This document shows positions 17,434 to 25,940 of a stretch of 64,000 bases of DNA, piece by piece. The stretch is taken from positions 682,001 to 746,000 of the forward strand of contig JBPOFS010000001.1 of the NCBI GenBank assembly GCA_051252515.1. Reading direction: 5' to 3'. Both the position numbers and the translations under genes were made by a program. Within the stretch, counting starts at the first letter, position 1, and every line of letters starts with the position of its first letter. Under the pieces are notes generated by a model. It was not told where the DNA came from. It was given only the letters and a program-made list of their open reading frames with translations, and searched no databases. This DNA comes from UBA5078 sp051252515 (GTDB lineage Bacteria > Pseudomonadota > Gammaproteobacteria > Pseudomonadales > Pseudohongiellaceae).

Positions 17434-17465
17434 GAATATTAGGGGTCTGGTACAACTTAAAATTC
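17434..17465 (-). repeat. Diverged inverted relative of the 24-bp repeat
   Basis: On the + strand this segment contains ATTAGGGGTCTGGTACAAC followed by TTAAAATTC. It resembles the reverse complement of the repeat at 16683 (AATGGGGTCAGTGTAAAATT). GC content drops sharply here on leaving the GC-rich gene, so it may mark the right end of that segment. Confidence 0.45.
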
Positions 17466-17870
17466 GAAGCGCTACGCTGCCCAATGTAAGCCTACGCAAA
17501 CAACCAGAACCAACTCTCCTTTACCAATAGACTGATCGTTAGAACTGGTATCAACATCGATCGATCAAAATTGGGGCACGCACAATAATTTCTTATACCG
17601 CTTGCCCCAAAAAGATTCTCTAGGCTCTATTTTGGCGCAATAAAACCTACCTCTTTGTTGCCTTTTAGTGCAACTACCTAGCCTTTTCTGGCCATCTTTC
17701 TGCAACGTAGACGTAATTATTACGTCTGGCATTGTTATTGCATCTTGATTGCTAGGTGCAATCCTCAGCACGCTAGAAATTTGAGCAGGCGTGGCGGATG
17801 GAGCGTTGAACTGAAAATTTGGATCGTTGATTTATCGCGACAACCGGCAATCTGAAATGAAGGGTACACA
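17466..17870. promoter_or_regulatory. Leader of the large TonB receptor gene with palindromic sites
   Basis: About 400 bases without a gene. It contains a perfect 19-base palindrome AGACGTAATTATTACGTCT at 17709-17727 and a second inverted repeat GATTGC-TAGGT-GCAATC at 17747-17763. Both are plausible operator or leader structures for the TonB receptor gene starting 110-160 bases further on. The string GCTAGGTGCAATCC also occurs near 15875-15890. No regulator gene is adjacent, so the binding factor is unknown. Confidence 0.5.
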
Positions 17871-20800
17871 ATGACATTCAACTACAAGGGAAACACAATG
17901 AAGAAAAAGTTATTAGTTCGAGCTATAGGTGCAATCTGCGCCGCCACGCTGCTTAGCACTGAGGCAATGGCACAGTCAGATGAAATTGAAGAGGTGGTAG
18001 TCACCGGTTCGCGCATCGCCAGAAGCAGCGCAACTCAAGCTGCGAGCCCAATTGCTGTTATTGGCGGCGACAACATTCGCACTTCCGGCCAGGCTGATCT
18101 GGGCGAACTGCTTCGCGAATCGCCAGCACTGAACAACTCGCTGCCGGCCAGCTTCTCCGCTATTAGCGATTCTGGCACAACTGATACCGACGTCGGTCTG
18201 GGTCTGCTCGACCTGCGTGGACTGGGTGCCCAGCGAACCTTGACTCTGGTTAATGGCCGCCGCCACGTGGCTGGTGGTCAAGGTACCGCGGCCGTAGACG
18301 TAAACTCCATTCCCACAGTGATGGTGCAGCGCGTTGAAACCCTGACCGGTGGCGCTTCTTCGGTTTACGGTGCCGACGCCGTATCCGGTGTTGTCAACTT
18401 CGTGTTGCGCGAAGGCGGTGACTTCGACGGTATCGAAATAACTGCCCAAACGGGTCTGTCCGCCGAAAATGACTCTAACGAAAATTATTTTGCTGCCGCG
18501 ACCGGTTTCGAGTTTTCTGAAGGCCGGGGCGAAATGGTATTTGCCATTGAGGCGCAATCAAACGATGCCGTTCGCTCCTACGACCGTGCGTCATTTGCTG
18601 GACCTTACACGGGTAATGACATCAATCAGACTGATCAGATTGCCGCGCTTACCGGCACTAATCCGGCTGCAACCCGTGCCTTCATTCGCCCCACAACGAA
18701 TCCGATTTCCTCACCTTATGGGGTGTTCAATCTGTCCTCTGCTGACGGCTTCGGCGCGGTGGCTGACGCTGCCGACAATGCCAAAAACGGCTTGCCACAG
18801 CAGTATATTCCCGGCACCAGTGTTCCTTTAGTGCAGGTAATAACATCGCCTATTAATGGTATCCCGCGGCCTTATAACCCAGGCTTCGTGTCCAACGTAA
18901 ACCAGGCCTACGGTATCGGTGACGGTTTGCAGAACATGAAGGCAGCCATCCTACCGGAGCAGGAGCGATACAACATCAACCTGAACGGCAGCTTCGAAGT
19001 CAGTGAAGCGCTTACATTCTTTTTTGAATCAAAGTACGCCTACTCGAACAACGTTGACGACTTAGCCGGCGTGGACTTCAACGACGCTATTCCAATTCAG
19101 TATGACAACCCGTATATCTCGCCCGCGCTGCAGCTACAGATTGATGAACTGGCTGCTGCAGGCGTAATTCCTGCAAGCAACCCCAACGACGGCAGCTTCT
19201 GGGGCTTTGGGTCAAGCCGTGACAGTAACGATAGTATCGTGCTTACCGGCAATGACGTTGAGCGGGAAACCATCCGTTTTGTGGCTGGTATTGAAGGCAC
19301 GTTGGATATAGGCAGCGGTATCGACTATGAATTGTCTTATAACTATGGTGAGACAACGGTCGATAACCTGAACCTCAACAAGCGTATCGAAGACCGCTTC
19401 TACGCTGCGATGGACTCGGTGGTTGATCCTGCAACCGGGGATATCGTCTGTCGCTCTACCCTCGACCCAACCGCCCAGCCACCGCTGTCCACAAACATAA
19501 GCGGTGACAGACTGCGTACACAAACCTATCCAGTGCCTGAGTTCACTATGACGAATGCCACCGGTAACGGAAAATACGTGGAAATTTCTTCGTTCACGCC
19601 TGGTGCCGGTAGCCCTTGCGCACCGTTCAACCCATTCGGTTTGGACTCAACCTCACAGGCCAACGCCGACTTTGTTTACCCGGACCTGCTCGATACATCT
19701 GAGATAGAACAAAACATTATCTTCGGTAACATCTCTGGCGACACGGCCGCCTTCTTCGAACTGCCTGGCGGCGCAATCGGTTGGTCTGCTGGTGTGGAAT
19801 ACCGGGAAGAGAAGAGTGTATACATCGTGAACCAGCTCGACCTTGATCTGGCGACATGGGACGCCTCCAACGGTAACGCGAACCTGCCGATCGATGGCGA
19901 ATTCGACGTGTTCGAATACTTCTTCGAAGGCCAAGCCCCGATCCTTGCCGATCTACCTGGCATCGAATTGCTGGAACTTACCGGTGCGTTCCGTTCTGCG
20001 GATTACAGCACAGTGGGCACCAATGATGCCTGGTCAACCGGCCTGCGCTACTCGCCGGGCTTCGGTTTGACTATTCGTGGAACCTTTGGTGAAGCGGTAC
20101 GTGCGCCGAACATTAACGAGTTGTACTCGCCACAGCAGCCTTCGTCCTACGGATTCCAGAACGATCCATGCTCCGTCGACAACATCAACAACGGCACTGC
20201 GAACCGCCCTGGTAACTGTGCGGCTCTCGGTATTCCGGCTGGCTACGATGTGAACAACTACATCACAGCCGGTATTCCGGGTGTGTCAGGCGGTAACCCC
20301 GACCTGAGCCCGGAAGAGGCGACAACGTTTACAGCCGGTATCGTCTATGAGCCTACCTTCGTCGAAAACCTGACCTTTATCGTTGACTACTACTCAATCG
20401 AGATCGAAGGTGCGATCGATAGCTTGTCCTCAGTGGCTGTTTCCGAGCTCTGTGTTGACTTGCCGTCCACCAATAACGATTACTGCGGACTAATCGATCG
20501 TGCGCCTGAAGGTTTCATTACCTATCACCAGTCTGGTCAGGTAAACCTAGCTGCGTTCGAAGTGGAAGGTATCGACTTCGGTGTTGATTATGGCTTCGAG
20601 CTGTCTTCTCTGGGTCTGGATAACTGGGGCGGTCTAGACTTCAGCTTGCAAGGTACTCACATGATTCGCTTCGATGAGTTTCAGGACCCTCTGGATGCCT
20701 CTATCTTCGAGAGCCGTATAGGTGAATTCTCTTACCCCGAGTGGATTGTTAACGCCCGTGCCAGCTGGACAATCGGTGATCTGAGACTGGGCTGGTCTGG

Positions 20801-21056
20801 TCGTTGGGAAGAAAGTCAGCTTCTATCTGGTATCTCCAACCAGCAGATCGATGCAAACCCATTGTTCGTCGATCCTTCGCAGACTGGCGATTCATGGGTG
20901 CATGACATTAACTTCAACTACGACTTCAGCGAGAGCATCAATGTCTACGGTGGTCTGAACAACGCCCTCGACGAGGAACCTTACCTAGGCACGCTGTCTC
21001 GCCCAGCCGGTCCTCGCGGTCGTTACGGCTTCTTAGCAGTGAATTTCACACTCTAA
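17871..21056 (+). CDS. Large TonB-dependent outer-membrane receptor
   Basis: A 1061-residue receptor that takes up a bulky ligand through the outer membrane with TonB energy. The signal peptide ends at AMAQ, then a TonB-box-like IEEVVVTGSRI, a plug domain (about 45-180, with LDLRGLGAQRTLTLVNGRRH and GGASSVYGADAVSGVVNF) and a long 22-strand-type barrel ending in a terminal aromatic segment FLAVNFTL. The length and plug type match receptors for carbohydrates or peptides in marine gammaproteobacteria and sphingomonads rather than classical siderophore receptors. Two starts are possible: 17871 (AAGGG upstream) and 17898 (AGGG upstream, start MKKKLLVRAIG). No cotranscribed enzyme shows the substrate. 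Confidence 0.93.
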   Translation: MTFNYKGNTMKKKLLVRAIGAICAATLLSTEAMAQSDEIEEVVVTGSRIARSSATQAASPIAVIGGDNIRTSGQADLGELLRESPALNNSLPASFSAISDSGTTDTDVGLGLLDLRGLGAQRTLTLVNGRRHVAGGQGTAAVDVNSIPTVMVQRVETLTGGASSVYGADAVSGVVNFVLREGGDFDGIEITAQTGLSAENDSNENYFAAATGFEFSEGRGEMVFAIEAQSNDAVRSYDRASFAGPYTGNDINQTDQIAALTGTNPAATRAFIRPTTNPISSPYGVFNLSSADGFGAVADAADNAKNGLPQQYIPGTSVPLVQVITSPINGIPRPYNPGFVSNVNQAYGIGDGLQNMKAAILPEQERYNINLNGSFEVSEALTFFFESKYAYSNNVDDLAGVDFNDAIPIQYDNPYISPALQLQIDELAAAGVIPASNPNDGSFWGFGSSRDSNDSIVLTGNDVERETIRFVAGIEGTLDIGSGIDYELSYNYGETTVDNLNLNKRIEDRFYAAMDSVVDPATGDIVCRSTLDPTAQPPLSTNISGDRLRTQTYPVPEFTMTNATGNGKYVEISSFTPGAGSPCAPFNPFGLDSTSQANADFVYPDLLDTSEIEQNIIFGNISGDTAAFFELPGGAIGWSAGVEYREEKSVYIVNQLDLDLATWDASNGNANLPIDGEFDVFEYFFEGQAPILADLPGIELLELTGAFRSADYSTVGTNDAWSTGLRYSPGFGLTIRGTFGEAVRAPNINELYSPQQPSSYGFQNDPCSVDNINNGTANRPGNCAALGIPAGYDVNNYITAGIPGVSGGNPDLSPEEATTFTAGIVYEPTFVENLTFIVDYYSIEIEGAIDSLSSVAVSELCVDLPSTNNDYCGLIDRAPEGFITYHQSGQVNLAAFEVEGIDFGVDYGFELSSLGLDNWGGLDFSLQGTHMIRFDEFQDPLDASIFESRIGEFSYPEWIVNARASWTIGDLRLGWSGRWEESQLLSGISNQQIDANPLFVDPSQTGDSWVHDINFNYDFSESINVYGGLNNALDEEPYLGTLSRPAGPRGRYGFLAVNFTL

Positions 21057-21110
21057 GTCGAAGTAGAAGATAGTAACCTTGCTGCTACAGCGGCAAGGTT
21101 TGAAAAACAA

Positions 21111-21139
21111 AAAGGGCGCTCTTAGGAGCGCCCTTTTTT
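21111..21139 (+). terminator. Rho-independent terminator after the TonB receptor
   Basis: An 11-bp perfect stem AAAGGGCGCTC / GAGCGCCCTTT with a TTAG loop, running into TTTTTT. It lies 55 bases after the receptor stop codon. Confidence 0.93.
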
Positions 21140-21407
21140 GTCGCGCAGTCTAGCCCTGTGAATGCTGCTACTATTTTTTGGATAGTTATGAGTGCAAACC
21201 CTTTCAGATTGCTCAAAACAATAAATCCAAATTCCCTAACCACGCTAATAAATCAGACTCTTTTACTAGCAACCAAAGCTAAACTTGGTGAGCCTTCAGC
21301 GTTCTCGCCCCTGACCTGTTTTGGACCGCTCCATAATGGTGCTCAACTCGCTCGAAAGAGCCCATATATTTCATATTTATTAAATTAATATGTCAGAACC
21401 ATTACAA

Positions 21408-21441
21408 ATGTCATTAATCTGTAATATTTGGGAGGTAGAGT
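21408..21441 (+). promoter_or_regulatory. Pho box and PhoB-type promoter of the porin gene
   Basis: Positions 21408-21425 read ATGTCATTAATCTGTAAT, matching 15 of 18 positions of the Pho box consensus CTGTCATAAATCTGTCAT. Ten bases after it is TAGAGT (21436-21441), a -10 element at the spacing usual for PhoB-activated promoters. A further ATGTCAG lies at 21390. The downstream gene encodes an OprP-type phosphate porin, which fits induction by phosphate starvation. Confidence 0.75.
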
Positions 21442-21492
21442 AGCGCTCAACATAGGCAGTTCGAGCAATAAACCTCTACGGAGTTAAGTGAA

Positions 21493-22833
21493 ATGATGAG
21501 AAACCACCGAGTTACATTACTAAGCCAGTTAGTTGCCACGGCAGCACTGGCGTTCTCGATCACCTCCGCCGAGGCTGCAGAGAAGGAGCTTTTGGATATC
21601 CTGCTTGGCAATGGAGCGATATCGCAGCAGCAATACGATGACCTGCTGCTAAAAGAGACCCTGGAACAAGAAGACGTCGCTAAAATCAGTTTCGCTGAAG
21701 GAAGCGGTCTAAAAGTTAGCTCAGGGGATGGCCGCTATGAAGTTGAGATCGGAGGACGCCTTCACCTGGACTACACCGACCATAGTTTCGATTCCAGAAT
21801 AGGCACAAGACCAGTGAGTGGGACTCAGGTGCGCCGCGCTCGTATAGAAATAAACGGTACCTTTGATCAGGATTGGTTCTATGCCTCAGAATTTGATTTC
21901 GCGAAAAACAAGGTTGCATTAAAAGACATCGTTTTGGGCTATGAGTCAGGTAGCGGTGCCAAGTATATCGTTGGCCACCAGAAACAACCCTACAGCCTAG
22001 CATTGGAAATGAGCTCCAATGACATACCCTTTGTAGAAAGAGGCGTGGACAACGCACTTGTGGCAGCGCTTACTGATCGCGCTATCGGTTTCCGATACGA
22101 GAACAGTGGCAGCAACTGGTTCTTCGCAGGCGGCGTCTTCGGCGACACACTCAAGGAAGGCACGACCACAGGTGACGAAGGCTGGGGCCCATCTGGGCGC
22201 TTGATCTATTCACCAATTATTGAAGACGACAAGGTGTTGCATTTGGGTATTCGCGCCGCCTATCGCGAAGTAGACCTAGCGACTCCCACGTTAAGCATTA
22301 AAGACAAGACTACGGATTTCTCTGAACTGAACATCGTTAACACTGGCGCATTAGCTGATGCCGAATCAGCGACATTATTCGGACCGGAGATAGCCGCCGC
22401 CGTTGGCCCCCTATTCTTTACAGCCGAACATACAACCACAGAGATTTCTCGCAAAGCAGGATCTACTCTGAATTTTTCGAGCTGGAATGCGGCCGCTTCA
22501 TGGAATATTACCGGAGAGAGCCGTGCATCTGTTTACAGAATCGATGGAGGCGAGTTCAAGGGCATTCGACCTCTCAGAGACTTCAACCCTAGCGAAGGTG
22601 CCTGGGGAGCGTGGGAGCTTTCGGCGCGTTATGCCGAGATCGACCTGAACGATGGCAACTTAGTCGGAGGGGAGGAGCATGCTCTCTCAGTCGGCCTAAA
22701 CTGGATACCTACTCGTAACGTGCGCATCTTAGCGGACTGGACGCGAATCCTGGACACGGACGAATCAAACACCGTACGTATGTATGCGCCGGATACGAAC
22801 GTATTCACACTGCGAACCCAGTGGAGCTATTAA
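21493..22833 (+). CDS. Phosphate-selective porin O/P family protein
   Basis: A 446-residue outer-membrane porin of the OprO/OprP family. The signal peptide ends near AEAA, followed by a short periplasmic helical stretch (KELLDILLGNGAISQQQYDDLL) typical of the family, then the barrel starting EIGGRLHLDY with QVRRARIEINGTFDQDWFY and YIVGHQKQPYSLALEMSS, and a final Tyr in TQWSY. Such trimers admit phosphate or polyphosphate. A Pho box promoter lies 70-85 bases upstream, agreeing with the assignment. GGAG is 11 bases before the ATG; an ATG three bases later is an alternative. Confidence 0.92.
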   Translation: MMRNHRVTLLSQLVATAALAFSITSAEAAEKELLDILLGNGAISQQQYDDLLLKETLEQEDVAKISFAEGSGLKVSSGDGRYEVEIGGRLHLDYTDHSFDSRIGTRPVSGTQVRRARIEINGTFDQDWFYASEFDFAKNKVALKDIVLGYESGSGAKYIVGHQKQPYSLALEMSSNDIPFVERGVDNALVAALTDRAIGFRYENSGSNWFFAGGVFGDTLKEGTTTGDEGWGPSGRLIYSPIIEDDKVLHLGIRAAYREVDLATPTLSIKDKTTDFSELNIVNTGALADAESATLFGPEIAAAVGPLFFTAEHTTTEISRKAGSTLNFSSWNAAASWNITGESRASVYRIDGGEFKGIRPLRDFNPSEGAWGAWELSARYAEIDLNDGNLVGGEEHALSVGLNWIPTRNVRILADWTRILDTDESNTVRMYAPDTNVFTLRTQWSY

Positions 22834-22861
22834 TTTAATTGAGTTAAAGCTATGAAAGGCA

Positions 22862-22898
22862 ACAAAGCCTCGCTTATGCGGGGCTTTGTGCGTTTTGG
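22862..22898 (+). terminator. Terminator after the porin gene
   Basis: Stem ACAAAGCC.CGC / GCG.GGCTTTGT with a TTAT loop at 22862-22889, followed by GCGTTTTGG. The U-run is short, so strength is uncertain. Confidence 0.75.
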
Positions 22899-23111
22899 GA
22901 TTTGAGTTTCAGAACGGTATGATCTAGAACACACGCCCTATTTATCAATTCATGTTATACAAATCCCTTAGTCTTCAAAAAAATGACACGTAAAAAATAC
23001 TACGAGTAATTTTTATTTTTAGAAATTCACTCATTGGCGGCGATTTGGCGTACCCGCCAGCATGAATTTGCCTATATATTAGTCTTTTGGAATTCAGAAA
23101 AAGGGGATTTT

Positions 23112-23741
23112 ATGTCTTTAAAAAAAATAAGAAACCAAAAGTCACTTTCTCAAGAACAGTTAGCCGAGGCCTCTGGCATCAGCCTAAGAACAATACAAAG
23201 AATTGAGAGGGGGGAGAAAGTCAGTGATGCGTCATTGACGGTGTTGGCTAACTATTTCGAAACACCTGCAGAGGCCCTTTACCCATCTCGCAAGCAAGAT
23301 TCGCTCAGTTATGGCGCCCATCTATTGCAAAACAGCGATTTCCATCGCTCGGTGCAAATAGTTATTCTCTTTATCGTTTATTTTGTTTGCATCTCACAAC
23401 GGCCCATTGCCAGTGTGATATCAGGCCTCACAGGCGATGCGAGCTTGGGAGAGATCTTATTTTTCCTTTTCAAAGTCACTGCGTTTTTTACAGTATTTGC
23501 GTATTTGTTCTACACGGCTAAGAAAATATTTTTATTTACCTACTACCTAACCACAGCGTTGTTTGTAGCGACCGCTTTCGCTCTTAGGTATTTTCTTAAC
23601 GGATACGAAGGCTCAGCCACATACCCGTTATTCTTTTCTGTTTATTTTGTCTTAATGTTATTGAGCCTTTGTTCGATTCATATTGTTCAGTTAGCCACAT
23701 CCTTGAAAAATGAATCTGTTAGCGCTTATTTTAAAATTTAA
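23112..23741 (+). CDS. XRE-type helix-turn-helix protein with membrane helices
   Basis: A 209-residue protein from the ATG at 23112 (AAGGGG upstream). Residues 1-58 are an XRE/Cro helix-turn-helix (KIRNQKSLSQEQLAEASGIS then LRTIQRIERGEKV), and the remainder has four hydrophobic segments, so it is a membrane-anchored DNA-binding protein. Similar HTH-plus-membrane proteins are found beside stress or transport genes, but the ligand is generally unknown. It is convergent with the next gene (9-base gap) and follows the porin terminator, so it stands alone. A longer in-frame start at 23034 lacks a ribosome site. Confidence 0.85.
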   Translation: MSLKKIRNQKSLSQEQLAEASGISLRTIQRIERGEKVSDASLTVLANYFETPAEALYPSRKQDSLSYGAHLLQNSDFHRSVQIVILFIVYFVCISQRPIASVISGLTGDASLGEILFFLFKVTAFFTVFAYLFYTAKKIFLFTYYLTTALFVATAFALRYFLNGYEGSATYPLFFSVYFVLMLLSLCSIHIVQLATSLKNESVSAYFKI

Positions 23742-23750
23742 CTTTCTACA

Positions 23751-24650
23751 CTACTTATAAGAGGCCGATACTTCCAAAGTTTGCCCACCAATACCGTCGT
23801 AAATCGTCTTGGTAAACATGCCAGATTTTACAAGGATCGGTGGCATATAGGAGCCAGAGCTGATCAAGTCGCCAGGGCGAAGTTTCTCGCCCTTGCGTCG
23901 CAACTCGTCAAGAACCACAAGCGCGCCACTAAGGGGATTACCGCCAAGATAAGCACCGTTTTCATCGGCTAACACTTGATCCTCTCCATCAATAAAGCGT
24001 ACCCGCATGGTTTCCAATGAACGGAAAAACTCTGGCGTATCCTCTACTGCAACACTTTCTCCGATGACACCCCAGCGTGGCAGCAAGTTCGATGCCTGCA
24101 TGAGATACGGATTGGCAGGATTATTGTTGAACAGCGGCGCTGGCACCTCAATGAAAGCGTAGACACGATCGATGTGCGTCAACACTTCCTCTAGCGTGGT
24201 TGCCTCGTTGATAGCGCTGTCGCTGACACGGAACAGAATGTCTGGCTCGGTGATCAGCACACGAGCGGAATCCAATGGAATGGTTGCCCCGTCAGGTAAA
24301 AAATTACTGACATACATTACCCCAACCATAGGACGATCGACCCCTTCGAGCGCTGCGTTGACGGGGTCTATGCCTACAACCTTGTATGCCGCCCGTGGCA
24401 GCAGCTCATCAAATTTCGCAATGACTTCATCACGCAGCTCACGGGCGATATCCATTGAGGTTATCTTCTCTGCGTAGCACGCCGTCATCTCGTTGCTTAG
24501 CATGCCACGGGCTTGCCAGGTCGCGACCATATCGTCGCTCCACTGATCTAGCGTGCATTCGGATTGCGCTTGCGCTGACGCGCTCAATACAGACATGCCC
24601 GCTAAGGCAGAGAGGGTTGTTGCCGCGACGGAACGGATCAGGTTGCTCAT
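23751..24650 (-). CDS. Exported 2-keto-4-pentenoate hydratase-like protein
   Basis: A 299-residue protein with a clear signal peptide (cleavage near AQAQ) followed by a fold resembling MhpD, the 2-hydroxypenta-2,4-dienoate hydratase of aromatic meta-cleavage, within the fumarylacetoacetase superfamily. Supporting parts are VGVMYVSNFLPDG, the metal-ligand region ITEPDILFRV with later AFIEVPAPLF, and GNPLSGALVVLDELRRKGEKLRPGDLISSGS, which matches the conserved C-terminal region. Hydratases of this family normally work in the cytoplasm, so export is unusual. No meta-cleavage genes are near. The two Cys near the N-terminus (ECTLDQW, MTACYAEK) could form a disulfide. Confidence 0.8.
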   Translation of the reverse strand: MSNLIRSVAATTLSALAGMSVLSASAQAQSECTLDQWSDDMVATWQARGMLSNEMTACYAEKITSMDIARELRDEVIAKFDELLPRAAYKVVGIDPVNAALEGVDRPMVGVMYVSNFLPDGATIPLDSARVLITEPDILFRVSDSAINEATTLEEVLTHIDRVYAFIEVPAPLFNNNPANPYLMQASNLLPRWGVIGESVAVEDTPEFFRSLETMRVRFIDGEDQVLADENGAYLGGNPLSGALVVLDELRRKGEKLRPGDLISSGSYMPPILVKSGMFTKTIYDGIGGQTLEVSASYK

Positions 24651-24767
24651 ATTGAAGGGACTCTTGGTAATGGGGTTACTGAGGCTTAAAAGCGTTATTA
24701 CAATGCAATAAGATTACAGCAAAAATGCTACCGCTTATAGTCAAAGCTCCTCTGCCTAGCCGCCCAA

Positions 24768-25172
24768 CTATTGGGTGTCTAACGATTCGAGTTTGTAGAT
24801 CTCATCGATATTGCAGTGCTCTCGCCCCCCACCTGGCTCCTGCACAATAATTTGATCAGATTTGGCCACACTGCTCATTCTGCTAGTTACCCCAATCGAA
24901 AATGCTCGCTCCAAATTGAGACAAAACGATCGCAACGTAATGAGGTATTGATCATTGACGCTCGCTTCGAGAATCAAATTTTGTTCATTCAATGCTTGCC
25001 ATCCGTTTATCCTAAATTGATAAACTCGATCAACGGACTCCCCTTTCACTAAGCCTTTCTCCTGCAACAATTGCTCGATGGTCGGTTTATCGGCATTGCT
25101 GGCACAGGCCGCTAATAATGTGCCTATCATCATGAAAAACACTACTTTAACTATTGCTTTGTAATTGACCAT
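24768..25172 (-). CDS. Small lipoprotein, DUF6491-like
   Basis: A 134-residue lipoprotein starting at the ATG at 25172, with GGAG 8 bases upstream. A hydrophobic signal ends in lipobox LLAAC. The mature part has the pattern INGWQALNEQNLILEAS, YLITLRSFCLNL and a late C-x-IDEIYKLE, which I recall from DUF6491 periplasmic proteins. Two conserved Cys may form a disulfide. Function is unknown. It is transcribed in the same direction as the hydratase-like gene but 117 bases apart. Confidence 0.7.
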   Translation of the reverse strand: MVNYKAIVKVVFFMMIGTLLAACASNADKPTIEQLLQEKGLVKGESVDRVYQFRINGWQALNEQNLILEASVNDQYLITLRSFCLNLERAFSIGVTSRMSSVAKSDQIIVQEPGGGREHCNIDEIYKLESLDTQ

Positions 25173-25332
25173 TATTGACTCCAGTGTGCTTTTTAGGTTA
25201 TTGCTCGGCATTATCTTATTAGAACGCATGAACATGAGAAAGGTTGCAAAAATAGTGACGAAGCAAGGAAAAGAAAGGCCTATACTAAGCTAAGACTTCG
25301 AGAAATGTCCCGCCAAACATAAGAGTCAATCT

Positions 25333-25857
25333 ATGAACACTATCTCCCCAGAGTTCCTTATCAGCCTAGCAGGAGGCCTCCTTGTGCTTTTCTTTGGGCG
25401 TCGTTTTTTTTGGGTGTATATCGGACTAGTGGGGTTGCTGTCAGGATTTGAGTTAGCCCAAGAAATGTTCCCTCTACAACCTCAGTGGGTCTTTTTGCTA
25501 GCGGGATTAGTGCTAGGTATATGCATGGCAGCACTAGCCATGGCGTTTCAATACATCGCGGTAGCGCTTGCGGGCTTCGCGGGTGGCACCTACTTGGCTC
25601 TGCAAATTGCCGTTGTATTGCCTATGGTAGATCCAAACCAAATTCACAGTAGCTTGTTAATAATCCCTGGAATCCTGACGGCTATAGTATGCATTGTAAT
25701 ATTCAATCCAGCACTTATAGTGCTGTCGTCGCTAACCGGTGCCGTTCTGTTAACTCAACTCGTTCCAGTTGATCCACCACTGCAATATCTACTTCTCGCC
25801 GCTCTTGCCGCGGCGGGGCTTGCCTTCCAGTTTATGAGCTATCGAACAAAGGAGTAG
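25333..25857 (+). CDS. Multi-helix membrane protein, DUF4203-like
   Basis: A 174-residue protein made almost entirely of hydrophobic segments (about six to seven helices) with many Gly and small residues, including GLLVLFFGRRFFWVYIGLVG and LAGFAGGTYLALQIAVVLP. The pattern resembles DUF4203/TMEM198-like membrane proteins of unknown function. The ribosome site is weak. It is monocistronic between two leftward genes. Confidence 0.7.
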   Translation: MNTISPEFLISLAGGLLVLFFGRRFFWVYIGLVGLLSGFELAQEMFPLQPQWVFLLAGLVLGICMAALAMAFQYIAVALAGFAGGTYLALQIAVVLPMVDPNQIHSSLLIIPGILTAIVCIVIFNPALIVLSSLTGAVLLTQLVPVDPPLQYLLLAALAAAGLAFQFMSYRTKE

Positions 25858-25940
25858 ACGTGCCGCCAAATGGTGCACCCCCACTCCTTCCTGCTTTAAT
25901 TACCAACCAGTGCTACCAATACTAGCAGAGTGTTCTAGGC

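Noticed and set aside
21158..21388. Open frame of 76 residues upstream of the porin gene
   Set aside because: It has no ribosome site, no recognisable feature, and overlaps the region just before the Pho box promoter.
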